Source: Polaromonas sp. (GTDB taxonomy: Bacteria > Pseudomonadota > Gammaproteobacteria > Burkholderiales > Burkholderiaceae_C). Taken from it: DNA of 64,000 nucleotides. Numbering within the stretch: position 1 is the stretch's first letter; each line of letters opens with the position of its first letter. The notes beneath the pieces were generated by a model, which saw nothing but the letters and a program-made list of their open reading frames with translations, did not search any database and was not told where the DNA came from. Positions 36,789-45,478 of this stretch are shown in pieces. The translations under genes and the position numbers were made by a program. Where the stretch lies: positions 1 to 64,000 of the forward strand of contig NZ_JABBPC010000032.1 in assembly GCF_012927485.1 (NCBI RefSeq). Reading direction: 5' to 3'.

Positions 36789-38153
36789 CTAAAGCAGTCG
36801 CGCCAGCAGTGCTCCGTCCACCGGAGCTTGAAGCGGAATCCAGACCCGTAGCGGGCTTCCCGAAGCGACGTTAATGTCTTCGCCGTCCAGACTCTTCATG
36901 CCCGTGAGTTGCACGGTACGGTTACCGCTTGGGTGAATGACTTCCAGCGTATCGCCAACCTGAAACCGATTTTTTGTTTCCACTTCGGCCCAGCCATCGC
37001 GCGTACTTTTGACCTCGCCGACGAACTGGCTGCGGCGCATTTCGGAACTCCCGGTTTCGTAGTTCTGGTAATCCTGCGCCGGGCGACGTTCCAGAAAGCC
37101 ACCGGTGTAGCCACGATTGGCCAGGCCCTCCAATTCGGTAATTAATGCAGGGTTGAACGGACGGCTGGCGGCGGCATCGTCGATGGCGCGGCGGTAGACC
37201 TGTGCGGTGCGGGAGACGTAGTAACGGCTTTTGGTGCGACCCTCAATCTTGAGCGAATCAACCCCGATTTTTACCAGCCGCTCCACGTGCTCCACGGCGC
37301 GAAGGTCCTTGCTGTTCATGATGTAAGTGCCGTGCTCGTCTTCCATGATGGGCAGGAGTTGACCGGGGCGCTCCTTTTCTTCAAGCAGGTAGACCCGGTC
37401 CGCCAGCGGGTGGCGCGGGTTGCCGCCGCAAGCCGCGAACGTCTGGTCGGCGTCCTGCTGCTCCTCGGCAAAGCTGAAACCGTCTTCCAGGGTCAAGGGC
37501 TGGACCTCACCGGAATCAGTGTCGTCGGTACCGGCTTGTGGTGTGTAGTTCCAGCGGCACGCATTGGTGCAGGTGCCCTGGTTGGAGTCGCGGCGGTTGA
37601 AATAGCCTGACAGCAGGCAGCGGCCCGAGTAGGCGATGCAAAGCGCGCCGTGTACAAACACTTCAAGCTCTATGTCGGGGCATTCTTCCCGGATCTTCTC
37701 GATTTCGTCGAGGCTTAGTTCGCGCGAAAGGATGATACGCACCACGCCCATTTTCTGCCAGAACTTTACCGTCGCCCAGTTCACGGTGTTGGCCTGCACT
37801 GAGAGGTGGATCGGCACTTCCGCCCATTTTTCGCGCACCATCATGATCAGGCCGGGGTCCGCCATGATTAGGCCATGCGGCTTCATGGCGATGACGGGCT
37901 CGATGTCGCGCAGATAGGTGCGCACCTTGTCGTTGTGTGGCAGCAGGTTGCTGGTGACAAAAAACTTTTTCCCACGGGCGTAAGCTTCTTCAATGCCGAT
38001 CTGGATCTGTTCCAGTCGAAATTCGTTGTTGCGCGCGCGCAGGGAGTACCGTGGCTGACCGGCGTACACCGCGTCAGCGCCAAAATCGTAGGCGGCGCGC
38101 ATTTTTTCGAGCGAACCGGCGGGCAGGAGTAATTCAGGGATCTTGAGCGTCAT
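36789..38153 (-). CDS. trhP: Peptidase U32 family tRNA hydroxylation protein (TrhP/YegQ)
   Basis: The 454-residue protein matches YegQ in length and motifs: LLLPAGSLEKMRAAYDFGAD at the N-terminus, the U32 signature ELEVFVHGALCIAYSGRCLL with its cysteines, and the GTCTNACRWNY cluster. A C-terminal beta-barrel follows (GDTLEVIHPSGNRTVQLTGM). E. coli YegQ (TrhP) takes part in 5-hydroxyuridine formation at tRNA position 34. ATG 38153 is chosen over a longer frame with an unrelated N-terminus. It is divergent from acnA, with 128 bp between the starts. Confidence 0.88.
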   Translation of the reverse strand: MTLKIPELLLPAGSLEKMRAAYDFGADAVYAGQPRYSLRARNNEFRLEQIQIGIEEAYARGKKFFVTSNLLPHNDKVRTYLRDIEPVIAMKPHGLIMADPGLIMMVREKWAEVPIHLSVQANTVNWATVKFWQKMGVVRIILSRELSLDEIEKIREECPDIELEVFVHGALCIAYSGRCLLSGYFNRRDSNQGTCTNACRWNYTPQAGTDDTDSGEVQPLTLEDGFSFAEEQQDADQTFAACGGNPRHPLADRVYLLEEKERPGQLLPIMEDEHGTYIMNSKDLRAVEHVERLVKIGVDSLKIEGRTKSRYYVSRTAQVYRRAIDDAAASRPFNPALITELEGLANRGYTGGFLERRPAQDYQNYETGSSEMRRSQFVGEVKSTRDGWAEVETKNRFQVGDTLEVIHPSGNRTVQLTGMKSLDGEDINVASGSPLRVWIPLQAPVDGALLARLL

Positions 38154-38281
38154 GGCCCTATTGTCCCCCGCGGGGCCAAAGCTCGGCCTGCCAAACCGGA
38201 TATGTGGAGGCCCTCTTCCTGCCCGACCAAGTGCCTGCCAGAATGGGGGTACTGGTTTAATAGAAGTTAAAGGAGCTTGCC

Positions 38282-41233
38282 ATGGCCAAACTGCGTTCAC
38301 CTGCCCACGCTTTCGCATCCACTCTCAAGGTCTTCAAGACTGCTTCAGGCAAGACCGGGAAGTTCTACTCCCTCCTGGCGCTGGCAAAACAGTTTCCGAA
38401 GATTGCGCGCCTGCCGGTGTCCCTGCGCATCGTGCTTGAATCGGTGTTACGCAACTGCGATGGCAAGAAAGTCACGGCCGAGCATGTCGCAGAGCTGGCC
38501 AATTGGTTGCCCAATGCGGAGCGCACCCAGGAAATTCCGTTTATCGTGTCGCGCGTCGTCCTGCAGGACTTTACCGGCGTGCCTCTGCTAGCCGACCTGG
38601 CTGCCATGCGCAGCGTGGCCGCGCGGCTTGGCAAGAATCCAAAATTGATCGAGCCGCTGGTACCGGTGGACTTGGTCGTGGATCATTCCATCATGGTGGA
38701 TTTCTACGGCAAAAAGAATTCGCTGGATTTGAATATGAAGCTCGAATTCCAGCGCAACCGTGAGCGCTACGAATTTATGAAGTGGGGCATGCAGGCCTTT
38801 GACACTTTTGGCGTCGTGCCACCCGGCTTTGGCATCGTGCACCAGGTGAATCTGGAATACCTGGCGCGCGGTGTTCACAAGGCCGCCCAGGATATTTACT
38901 ACCCTGATTCACTGGTCGGCACAGACAGCCACACCACCATGATCAACGGCATCGGGGTGGTGGCCTGGGGCGTAGGCGGTATCGAGGCGGAAGCGGCCAT
39001 GCTGGGCCAGCCGGTATATTTTCTGACCCCGGACGTGGTGGGCATGGAGCTGACCGGCCGACTGCGCGAGGGCGTCACCGCCACCGACTTGGTATTGCGC
39101 GTGACGGAAACCTTGCGTCGTGAAAAAGTGGTGGGCAAGTTTGTCGAGTTTTTCGGCGAAGGCACGCGTACGCTGGCGCTTCCCGACCGCGCCACCATCG
39201 GAAATATGGCGCCCGAGTATGGCGCGACGATGGGGTTCTTTCCGGTCGACGAGAAAACCATTGATTACTTTAAAGGCACAGGGCGATCCAAGGGGGAGAT
39301 CGAAGCCTTTGAGGCTTATTTCAGGGCGCAGGGACTGTTCGGGGTGGCCAGCGCAGGTGAGATCGACTACTCGCAGGTGGTCAGGCTAGATCTGGGCGAT
39401 GTCACGCCCAGCCTGGCCGGCCCCAAACGGCCCCAGGATAGGATCGAGTTGGGTGAGGTGGCAAGTCAGTTCGGTGCGCTGTTCAGCAAACCCAACGGCG
39501 AGAATGGATTTAATCAGCCCGCCGCAATGCTGAACACGCGTCACTTGGTGCGTCGAACAGACGACGGACGCCAGGACACGCTGCCCGCCGCCCCGCCGGT
39601 AGCGCCGGGCGCAGCGCGCTCCGTGGTGGAAATGGAAGCTAACCGGCCGACGCTGGCGATGGCGCATGGACCGACCCACGATTCGCGCCTCAGCACGACG
39701 GCCAGTGCCGCGGCATCCGCTCCCGCCAACGTGACCATAGGCAACGGGGATGTGCTGATCGCGGCGATTACCAGCTGCACCAACACCTCCAATCCGAGCG
39801 TTATTCTGGCCGCCGGGCTGTTGGCCAAGAAGGCGGTGGAGGCGGGGCTGAAAGTGCAGCCGCACATCAAAACCTCGTTGGCGCCTGGTTCCCGCATCGT
39901 GACTGAATACCTGACGGAAACGGGGTTGTTGCCGTACCTTGAGAAACTCGGCTTTGCGCTGGCCGGCTATGGCTGCACTACCTGCATTGGAAACTCGGGA
40001 GATCTCACACCGGAGATCAATGAAGCCATCGCCAAGAGCGACCTCGTGTGCGCGGCCGTGCTCTCGGGCAACCGCAACTTCGAAGCGCGCATCCATCCGA
40101 GTATCAAGGCCAATTTCCTGGCAAGCCCGCCGCTGGTCGTCGCTTATGCGCTTGCCGGCACGGTGATGCGCGACCTGATGACCGAGCCGGTGGGTAAGGG
40201 TCGGGGCGGGAAAGATATTTACCTGGGCGATATCTGGCCGACCAGCGAGGAGATCGAAAAACTGATGAAGTACGCCATGAATGGCAAGGCTTTCCGGGCC
40301 AATTACGCCAAGGTCAAAACCGAGCCGGGCAAACTCTGGGAAAAAATAAAGGGGGTAACCGGTACCGCTTATACCTGGCCCGCCAGCACCTACATTGCGG
40401 AGCCGCCATTCTTCAAGAATTTTGGAATGGAAATTGAAGCGCCTGAAAAGGAGGGGAAGGGGGCTAAAGGCCAAAGTGATGGGTTTGATGTGAAAAGCGC
40501 GCGCATCATGGCCTTGTTTGGCGACTCCATCACCACGGATCATATTTCGCCAGCAGGCGCGATCAAGGCCAGCTCGCCAGCGGGCTTGTGGCTGCAGGCA
40601 CACGGCGTGCAGAAGGCCGATTTCAACAGTTACGGGTCGCGCCGGGGCAATCATGACGTGATGATGCGCGGTACCTTCGCCAACGTACGGATTAAAAACC
40701 TGATGATTCATGCCGCGGCCGATGGCTCGCGCGAGGAGGGCGGAGTGACCTTGTTTTACCCCGGCCACCGCATGCCGGACAGCGTGATCCAGAAGATGCC
40801 GATCTACGATGCCGCGATGAAATATATCGAAGAAGGTACACCGACGGTGATTTTTGCCGGCGAAGAATATGGCACCGGCTCCTCGCGCGACTGGGCCGCC
40901 AAGGGCACCCAGCTGCTGGGCATCAAGGCCGTGGTGGCGCGCAGTTTCGAGCGCATTCACCGCAGTAACCTCGTCGGCATGGGCGTGCTGCCGCTGCAGT
41001 TCAAGCCGGGCGAATCCTGGCAGACCCTAAAGCTCGCCGGCTCGGAAATCATCGACGTAATTCCGCACCCCGAGCTCAAGCCGCAGAGCGATGCCAAACT
41101 GATCATCACGCGCGCCGACGGCTCGCGTCAGGAAGTGGTGGTGACCTTGCGTGTGGATACGCCAATCGAGGTGGATTACTACCGCAATGGCGGCATTCTG
41201 CCGTTCGTACTCCGGCAATTGTTGGCAGCGTGA
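38282..41233 (+). CDS. acnA: Aconitate hydratase A
   Basis: AcnA is the second aconitase, of the IRP1-like type. The 983-residue protein has [40 protein letters not shown] and [20 protein letters not shown] with the cluster cysteines. The C-terminal swivel domain has [20 protein letters not shown] and [20 protein letters not shown]. It is longer than E. coli AcnA (about 890) because of a low-complexity insertion at about residues 380-490. AAAGGAG precedes the ATG. It lies 2.3 kb from acnB, and no prpC or prpF is nearby, so AcnD is less likely. Confidence 0.92.
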   Translation: MAKLRSPAHAFASTLKVFKTASGKTGKFYSLLALAKQFPKIARLPVSLRIVLESVLRNCDGKKVTAEHVAELANWLPNAERTQEIPFIVSRVVLQDFTGVPLLADLAAMRSVAARLGKNPKLIEPLVPVDLVVDHSIMVDFYGKKNSLDLNMKLEFQRNRERYEFMKWGMQAFDTFGVVPPGFGIVHQVNLEYLARGVHKAAQDIYYPDSLVGTDSHTTMINGIGVVAWGVGGIEAEAAMLGQPVYFLTPDVVGMELTGRLREGVTATDLVLRVTETLRREKVVGKFVEFFGEGTRTLALPDRATIGNMAPEYGATMGFFPVDEKTIDYFKGTGRSKGEIEAFEAYFRAQGLFGVASAGEIDYSQVVRLDLGDVTPSLAGPKRPQDRIELGEVASQFGALFSKPNGENGFNQPAAMLNTRHLVRRTDDGRQDTLPAAPPVAPGAARSVVEMEANRPTLAMAHGPTHDSRLSTTASAAASAPANVTIGNGDVLIAAITSCTNTSNPSVILAAGLLAKKAVEAGLKVQPHIKTSLAPGSRIVTEYLTETGLLPYLEKLGFALAGYGCTTCIGNSGDLTPEINEAIAKSDLVCAAVLSGNRNFEARIHPSIKANFLASPPLVVAYALAGTVMRDLMTEPVGKGRGGKDIYLGDIWPTSEEIEKLMKYAMNGKAFRANYAKVKTEPGKLWEKIKGVTGTAYTWPASTYIAEPPFFKNFGMEIEAPEKEGKGAKGQSDGFDVKSARIMALFGDSITTDHISPAGAIKASSPAGLWLQAHGVQKADFNSYGSRRGNHDVMMRGTFANVRIKNLMIHAAADGSREEGGVTLFYPGHRMPDSVIQKMPIYDAAMKYIEEGTPTVIFAGEEYGTGSSRDWAAKGTQLLGIKAVVARSFERIHRSNLVGMGVLPLQFKPGESWQTLKLAGSEIIDVIPHPELKPQSDAKLIITRADGSRQEVVVTLRVDTPIEVDYYRNGGILPFVLRQLLAA

Positions 41234-41304
41234 TTGGCGGCAACCGAATGCTGTATCAACTCAACTCAATTCAATTCAGATAAAGAGAAAAATAAAGGCA
41301 CAGC

Positions 41305-42057
41305 ATGAATTCAAATGACAAGGTTGCACTGGTCACCGGCGCTGGCAGCGGCATCGGAAAAGCGGCTGCACTGGCGCTGTTGCGGGTCGGCTACTCCGTG
41401 GTGCTGGCGGGGCGCCGGGTTGAACTACTCAACGAGGTCGCGGAAGCTTCGGCTACCGATCGTGCATGGCCAGTCGTCACCGATGTGAGTCGACCCGAGT
41501 CGGTCGCGGCCTTATTTACCAACATCCAGGAAAAGTTCGGGCGGCTTGATGTACTGTTCAACAACGCCGGTGTGAGTTCGCCCCACGTCAATTTTGAAAA
41601 TTTGAGTTTCGAGCAGTGGCAGCACGTGGTCAACGTCAACCTGACAGGTTCATTTCTGTGTGCACAAGGCGCTGTCAAAATTATGAAAGACCAAATTCCG
41701 CAGGGGGGCCGCATTATCAACAACGGGTCCATTTCAGCTCACGCACCCCGGCCTGATTCAGCGCCCTACACGGCGACCAAGCACGCCATTACCGGCCTCA
41801 CTAAATCCCTCTCACTCGATGGTCGCAAGTACAACATCGCCTGTGGGCAAATTGATGTCGGCAATGCCCTGACTGAGCTCGCTGCGCCGATGACTCGCGG
41901 TGTGCCGCAAGCGAACGGAGAGATCGCCGTGGAGCCCATGATGAACGTTAACGAAGTGGCCGATGCGGTGGTTCACATGGCCGAACTTCCGCTTTCCACC
42001 AACATTCAATTCATGACCATCATGGCCACAACCATGCCGTTTGTTGGCCGGGGCTAG
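41305..42057 (+). CDS. Short-chain dehydrogenase/reductase
   Basis: This is a 250-residue classical SDR. It has the glycine motif [16 protein letters not shown], the NNAG motif ([14 protein letters not shown]) near residue 88, and a catalytic Ser with the pair YTATK ([20 protein letters not shown]) near 145-160. AAAGAGAAAAATAAAGG lies upstream of the ATG. It stands alone between acnA and the convergent argF. The substrate is unknown. Confidence 0.88.
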   Translation: MNSNDKVALVTGAGSGIGKAAALALLRVGYSVVLAGRRVELLNEVAEASATDRAWPVVTDVSRPESVAALFTNIQEKFGRLDVLFNNAGVSSPHVNFENLSFEQWQHVVNVNLTGSFLCAQGAVKIMKDQIPQGGRIINNGSISAHAPRPDSAPYTATKHAITGLTKSLSLDGRKYNIACGQIDVGNALTELAAPMTRGVPQANGEIAVEPMMNVNEVADAVVHMAELPLSTNIQFMTIMATTMPFVGRG

Positions 42058-42102
42058 GTGATAGAGCCCCATCGTTTGCAACTGCGCGTGTTGCGCTTGC
42101 CT

Positions 42103-43053
42103 TTAGCTGAGCTTGCCGAGCAGCAGGTACTCCATCAGCGCTTTTTGAACGTGCATCCGGTTTTCTGCTTCATCCCAAACCACTGACTGCGGGCCGTCAA
42201 TCACGTCGGCTTCAACTTCTTCCCCGCGGTGCGCCGGCAGACAGTGCATGAACAAGGCATCGGGTTTCGCCGTGCGCATCATCTCGGTGTCCACGCACCA
42301 GTCGGCAAAGGCTTTTTTGCGGGCTTCGTTCTCGGCTTCGTAGCCCATGCTGGTCCACACGTCAGTGGTGACCAGATCGGCACCGGCGCAGGCTTGTAGG
42401 GGGTCCTTGAAGACCTGGTAGCTCTCGGCCGATCGAATGCCTGCGATGGACTGGTCCACCTCGTAACCGCCCGGCGTGCTGACGTGAACCTTGAAGCCGA
42501 GAATTTCACTGGCTTGCAGCCAGGTGTTCGCCATATTGTTGCCGTCGCCTACCCAGGCTACGACCTTTCCCTGTATGGAGCCGCGGTGCTCGATGTAGGT
42601 GAAGATGTCGGCCAGGATCTGGCAGGGGTGAAACTCATTGGTCAGTCCGTTGATAACCGGCACGCGCGAGTGCTTCGCAAAGCGGTCAATTTTGGTCTGC
42701 TCAAAAGTGCGGATCATGACCAAGTCCACCATCCGGCTGATGACTTTGGCGCTGTCCTCAATCGGCTCGGCACGGCCCAACTGGCTGTCGCCCGTGGTCA
42801 GGTGCACAACGCTACCGCCGAGCTGGTACATACCGGCCTCAAAACTCACGCGCGTGCGCGTGGAAGCCTTCTCAAAAATCATGGCCATCGTTCGGTCTGC
42901 CAGCGGCTGGTGCTTTTCGTAGGCCTTGAATTTTTTCTTGATAGTGGCGGCACGCTCAAACAGGTAGGCGTATTCGGCGGCGTTCAAGTCGCTGAACTGG
43001 AGGTAATGCTTCAGCGATTTGAGGGTGGGCGTGGCCTCTGGGTTCATGTTCAT
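42103..43053 (-). CDS. argF: Ornithine carbamoyltransferase
   Basis: ArgF makes citrulline from ornithine and carbamoyl phosphate. The 316-residue protein has the carbamoyl-phosphate motif ASTRTRVSFEAGM near residue 55, FHPCQILADIFTY near 140, and the ornithine-side HCLPAHRGEEVEADV near 260. ATG 43053 overlaps the argD stop (ATGA), which decides the start and shows coupling. Confidence 0.96.
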   Translation of the reverse strand: MNMNPEATPTLKSLKHYLQFSDLNAAEYAYLFERAATIKKKFKAYEKHQPLADRTMAMIFEKASTRTRVSFEAGMYQLGGSVVHLTTGDSQLGRAEPIEDSAKVISRMVDLVMIRTFEQTKIDRFAKHSRVPVINGLTNEFHPCQILADIFTYIEHRGSIQGKVVAWVGDGNNMANTWLQASEILGFKVHVSTPGGYEVDQSIAGIRSAESYQVFKDPLQACAGADLVTTDVWTSMGYEAENEARKKAFADWCVDTEMMRTAKPDALFMHCLPAHRGEEVEADVIDGPQSVVWDEAENRMHVQKALMEYLLLGKLS

Positions 43054-44264
43054 GCGCCTTTCTGCAGTAGCTGTTTGATCAACGGGCACAAAATGGCGAC
43101 CACTTCATCTGCTTCCGCCGTGGTCATGATCAATGAAGGCACGATGCGGATCACGGTTTCGGCCGTGACGCTGATCAAGAGGCCGTTGTCGGCGGCGCGT
43201 TTGACCAGTTCGCCGCACGGTTGGGCCAACTCGATACCGAGCATGAGGCCGCGGCCGCGGATCTCTTTAAAGCCGCGTACGCCGGTTAATTCGCGGGATA
43301 GGGAGGCCCTCAGGTGGTCGCCTACTTTGACCGCATTCGCCAACAAGCCCTCTTCTTCCATGATGCGTATGGTTTCCACGCCGGCCCGCATGGCCAGCGG
43401 ATTTCCGCCAAAAGTTGAGCCGTGGTTGCCGGGGCCAAAGATATGGGCGGCCTTGGGACCGGCGACCACCGCACCGACGGGCACACCTGAACCCAGCCCT
43501 TTTGCCAGAGGCATTACATCCGGCTTGATGCCTGACCACTGATGCGCAAACCATTTGCCGGTGCGGCCCATGCCACATTGCACCTCGTCGATCATGAGCA
43601 GCCAGTCGTTCTCGTCGCAGAGCTTGCGCGCCTGCCGCAGATAGTCGTCGGTCATGCTATTGACGCCGCCTTCGCCCTGGATGGCTTCAAAAAATACAGC
43701 GACGACATTGGGATTGCCGGCGGTCGCTGCTTTCAGCGCCTCGATACTATTGATCGGGACGCGGATAAAACCTTCCACTAGCGGTCCAAAACCGGCTTGC
43801 ACCTTGGGGTTGCCGGTTGCGCTCAGGGTGGCAATGCTGCGGCCATGAAACGCTTTTTCGTAGACCACGATCTCGGGTCTTTCGATGCCTTTGTCATGAC
43901 CAAATTTGCGCGCGAGTTTCAGCGCGGCCTCGTTGGCTTCCAGGCCGGTAGAGCAAAAAAATACGTTCTCGAGGCCAGACAGCGCCACCAGTTTGGCCGC
44001 CAGCGTTTCTTGAAGCGGCACATGGTAATAGTTGGAACAGTGAATCAGCTTGGCAATCTGGTTCTGCAAGGCCGGGACCAGTTTGGGGTGGTTATGCCCC
44101 AGGGTATTGACGGCAATACCACCCAAGGCGTCCAAATAGGATTTGCCGTTGACGTCCCAGACGCGGCATCCCTGGCCATGGGACAGCGCTATCGGCAGGC
44201 GGCCGTAAGTCGTCATCACATGGGGGGAAGCAGCTTCAATATGACTGGGAAGGGAAGCGGTCAT
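43050..44264 (-). CDS. argD: Acetylornithine aminotransferase
   Basis: ArgD is a class III PLP-dependent aminotransferase that makes N-acetylornithine in arginine synthesis. The 404-residue protein carries the PLP-phosphate loop STGLEANEAALKLARKFG, the Asp motif LLMIDEVQCGMGRTGKWFAH and the PLP-binding Lys in MPLAKGLGSGVPVGAVV. ATG 44264 begins MTASLPSHIEAASPHVMTTY, the conserved N-terminus. It heads the argD-argF pair, divergent from the DUF3579 gene, with the TCTTATATAAGA motif between them. Confidence 0.95.
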   Translation of the reverse strand: MTASLPSHIEAASPHVMTTYGRLPIALSHGQGCRVWDVNGKSYLDALGGIAVNTLGHNHPKLVPALQNQIAKLIHCSNYYHVPLQETLAAKLVALSGLENVFFCSTGLEANEAALKLARKFGHDKGIERPEIVVYEKAFHGRSIATLSATGNPKVQAGFGPLVEGFIRVPINSIEALKAATAGNPNVVAVFFEAIQGEGGVNSMTDDYLRQARKLCDENDWLLMIDEVQCGMGRTGKWFAHQWSGIKPDVMPLAKGLGSGVPVGAVVAGPKAAHIFGPGNHGSTFGGNPLAMRAGVETIRIMEEEGLLANAVKVGDHLRASLSRELTGVRGFKEIRGRGLMLGIELAQPCGELVKRAADNGLLISVTAETVIRIVPSLIMTTAEADEVVAILCPLIKQLLQKGA

Positions 44265-44437
44265 GGGGAAAACTCCGAGGACGTTGGCAAACAAAACAGC
44301 AGGCCGCTAGCAAGTAGGCGGGTCTGCAGTGATTTTAGGCGCAGAGCTCGGCGCTTTTCATGACGATAGTGCATCACAGTAAATCACTGTCGTGCCGACA
44401 ACCTGCTCTTGGGATGGCCGGTCCCAGCGGGCCTGAG

Positions 44438-44449
44438 TCTTATATAAGA
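44438..44449. promoter_or_regulatory. TCTTATATAAGA palindrome, second copy of the gntR/mdh motif
   Basis: This 12-bp perfect palindrome matches the core of the 18-bp palindrome at 30456-30473. A TAGAAT -10-like hexamer abuts it at 44450-44455. It lies 68 bp upstream of the DUF3579 start and 174 bp from the argD start. These are the only two full copies noticed in the window. Confidence 0.55.
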
Positions 44450-44517
44450 TAGAATACTTGTGCGATGCAGCATGGGGCCATATCCTTGCCCCTGGCGCGC
44501 AAAAAACCTTCCATCCG

Positions 44518-44835
44518 ATGGTCTCCAATTCCGCCAAAGAAGTTTTCATTCAGGGCATTACCCAGCTTGGTAAAACCTTCCGGCCCAGCGACTGGGCCGA
44601 CAGGCTATGCGGCGTCATGAGTCAGTTTCGCCCAGGGGGACCGCAGCCCGGCAGCCACTTGACGTATTCGCGCTGGTGCTTTCCGATGGTCATTAATGGC
44701 GTCAAAAGCGTGGTGGTCAACGCCGAGTTACGCGAAGCCGAGCCCATGGCTTGGGATTTCGTGATCAACTTTGCGACCGACAACAATCTTCAAATTGCTG
44801 AAGCCTGTCTGCTTCCCGATGCACCGAAGCCTTGA
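44518..44835 (+). CDS. DUF3579 domain protein
   Basis: The product is 105 residues beginning MVSNSAKEVFIQGITQLGKT. It has the compact DUF3579 layout (RPSDWADRLCGVMSQF, then YSRWCFPMVINGVKSVVVN and a C-terminal MAWDFVINFATDNNLQIAEA). The family is found mainly in betaproteobacteria and has no established function. ATG 44518 is chosen; a longer frame upstream lies in the untranslated leader after the palindrome. It is convergent with rpsT, with a strong terminator between. Confidence 0.8.
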   Translation: MVSNSAKEVFIQGITQLGKTFRPSDWADRLCGVMSQFRPGGPQPGSHLTYSRWCFPMVINGVKSVVVNAELREAEPMAWDFVINFATDNNLQIAEACLLPDAPKP

Positions 44836-44871
44836 CAGAGCCGACCGGCAACCTAAACGATAAGACGTAAA

Positions 44872-44904
44872 AAAGCCGCCAAAGTATGACACTTTGGCGG
44901 CTTT
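44872..44904. terminator. Bidirectional hairpin terminator between DUF3579 and rpsT
   Basis: AAAGCCGCCAAAGT and ACTTTGGCGGCTTT are perfect 14-bp arms around a 5-base loop. The T-run is strongest on the minus strand, so it mainly ends rpsT, but it can stop the DUF3579 transcript too. Confidence 0.88.
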
Positions 44905-44982
44905 CCACTTTGCTGCAGCGCACCCTACAAAACGGCGGACTGTCTTTGGTTAAAGGCAGTCCGGGCGGGTTGCTCTAATTGC

Positions 44983-45300
44983 TTAGGCGGCCTGTGGTTC
45001 TTCGGCTTTCAGCGCCAGCGCTTTTACTTTGGCGGACAAGCGGCTTTTATCGCGGGCGGCCTTGTTCTTGTGAAAGATTCCCTTGTCGGCAATCATGTCC
45101 ACAATGCTCTGTGCCTTGGCAAAGAGTTCTGCGGATTTGGTTTTGTCGCCAGTGAGTACGGCTTTTTCGACGTTTTTCACAGCGGTGCGGTATTTAGACC
45201 GAAGCGAGGTGTTTGCCGCATTAAGTTTGACGTCCTGGCGGACGCGTTTGCGACCGGAGGCGAGGCGGGGGTTCTTTTTCTTGGGTTTGGCGGTAGCCAT
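44983..45300 (-). CDS. rpsT: 30S ribosomal protein S20
   Basis: S20 binds 16S rRNA early in small-subunit assembly. The 105-residue basic protein begins [19 protein letters not shown] and contains the S20 helices [20 protein letters not shown] and [20 protein letters not shown]. Its last 15 residues ([13 protein letters not shown]) extend beyond the usual 87-90 residue length, as in other Burkholderiales. It is transcribed alone and ends at the 44872 hairpin. Confidence 0.96.
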   Translation of the reverse strand: MATAKPKKKNPRLASGRKRVRQDVKLNAANTSLRSKYRTAVKNVEKAVLTGDKTKSAELFAKAQSIVDMIADKGIFHKNKAARDKSRLSAKVKALALKAEEPQAA

Positions 45301-45478
45301 ATATGAGTTCCTTTAATCCTGGGAGGAGTCTGCGGATGATGCTAGCAAAGCCCATTATTATACGATAGAGCTGGTGTCTCACTTGCGGTTCCTCTGTGCC
45401 GTCTCGAAGGAGTGCGTTATCCCGGTGGCGCGATTCGCAATTCGTGTAGCAATGATTTGTGCAGGGCCGGGGAAGATC

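Noticed and set aside
39386..40960. Long open frame (524 codons) antisense to acnA
   Set aside because: It is the complement of a GC-rich conserved gene, has no ribosome-binding site and no recognisable motifs.
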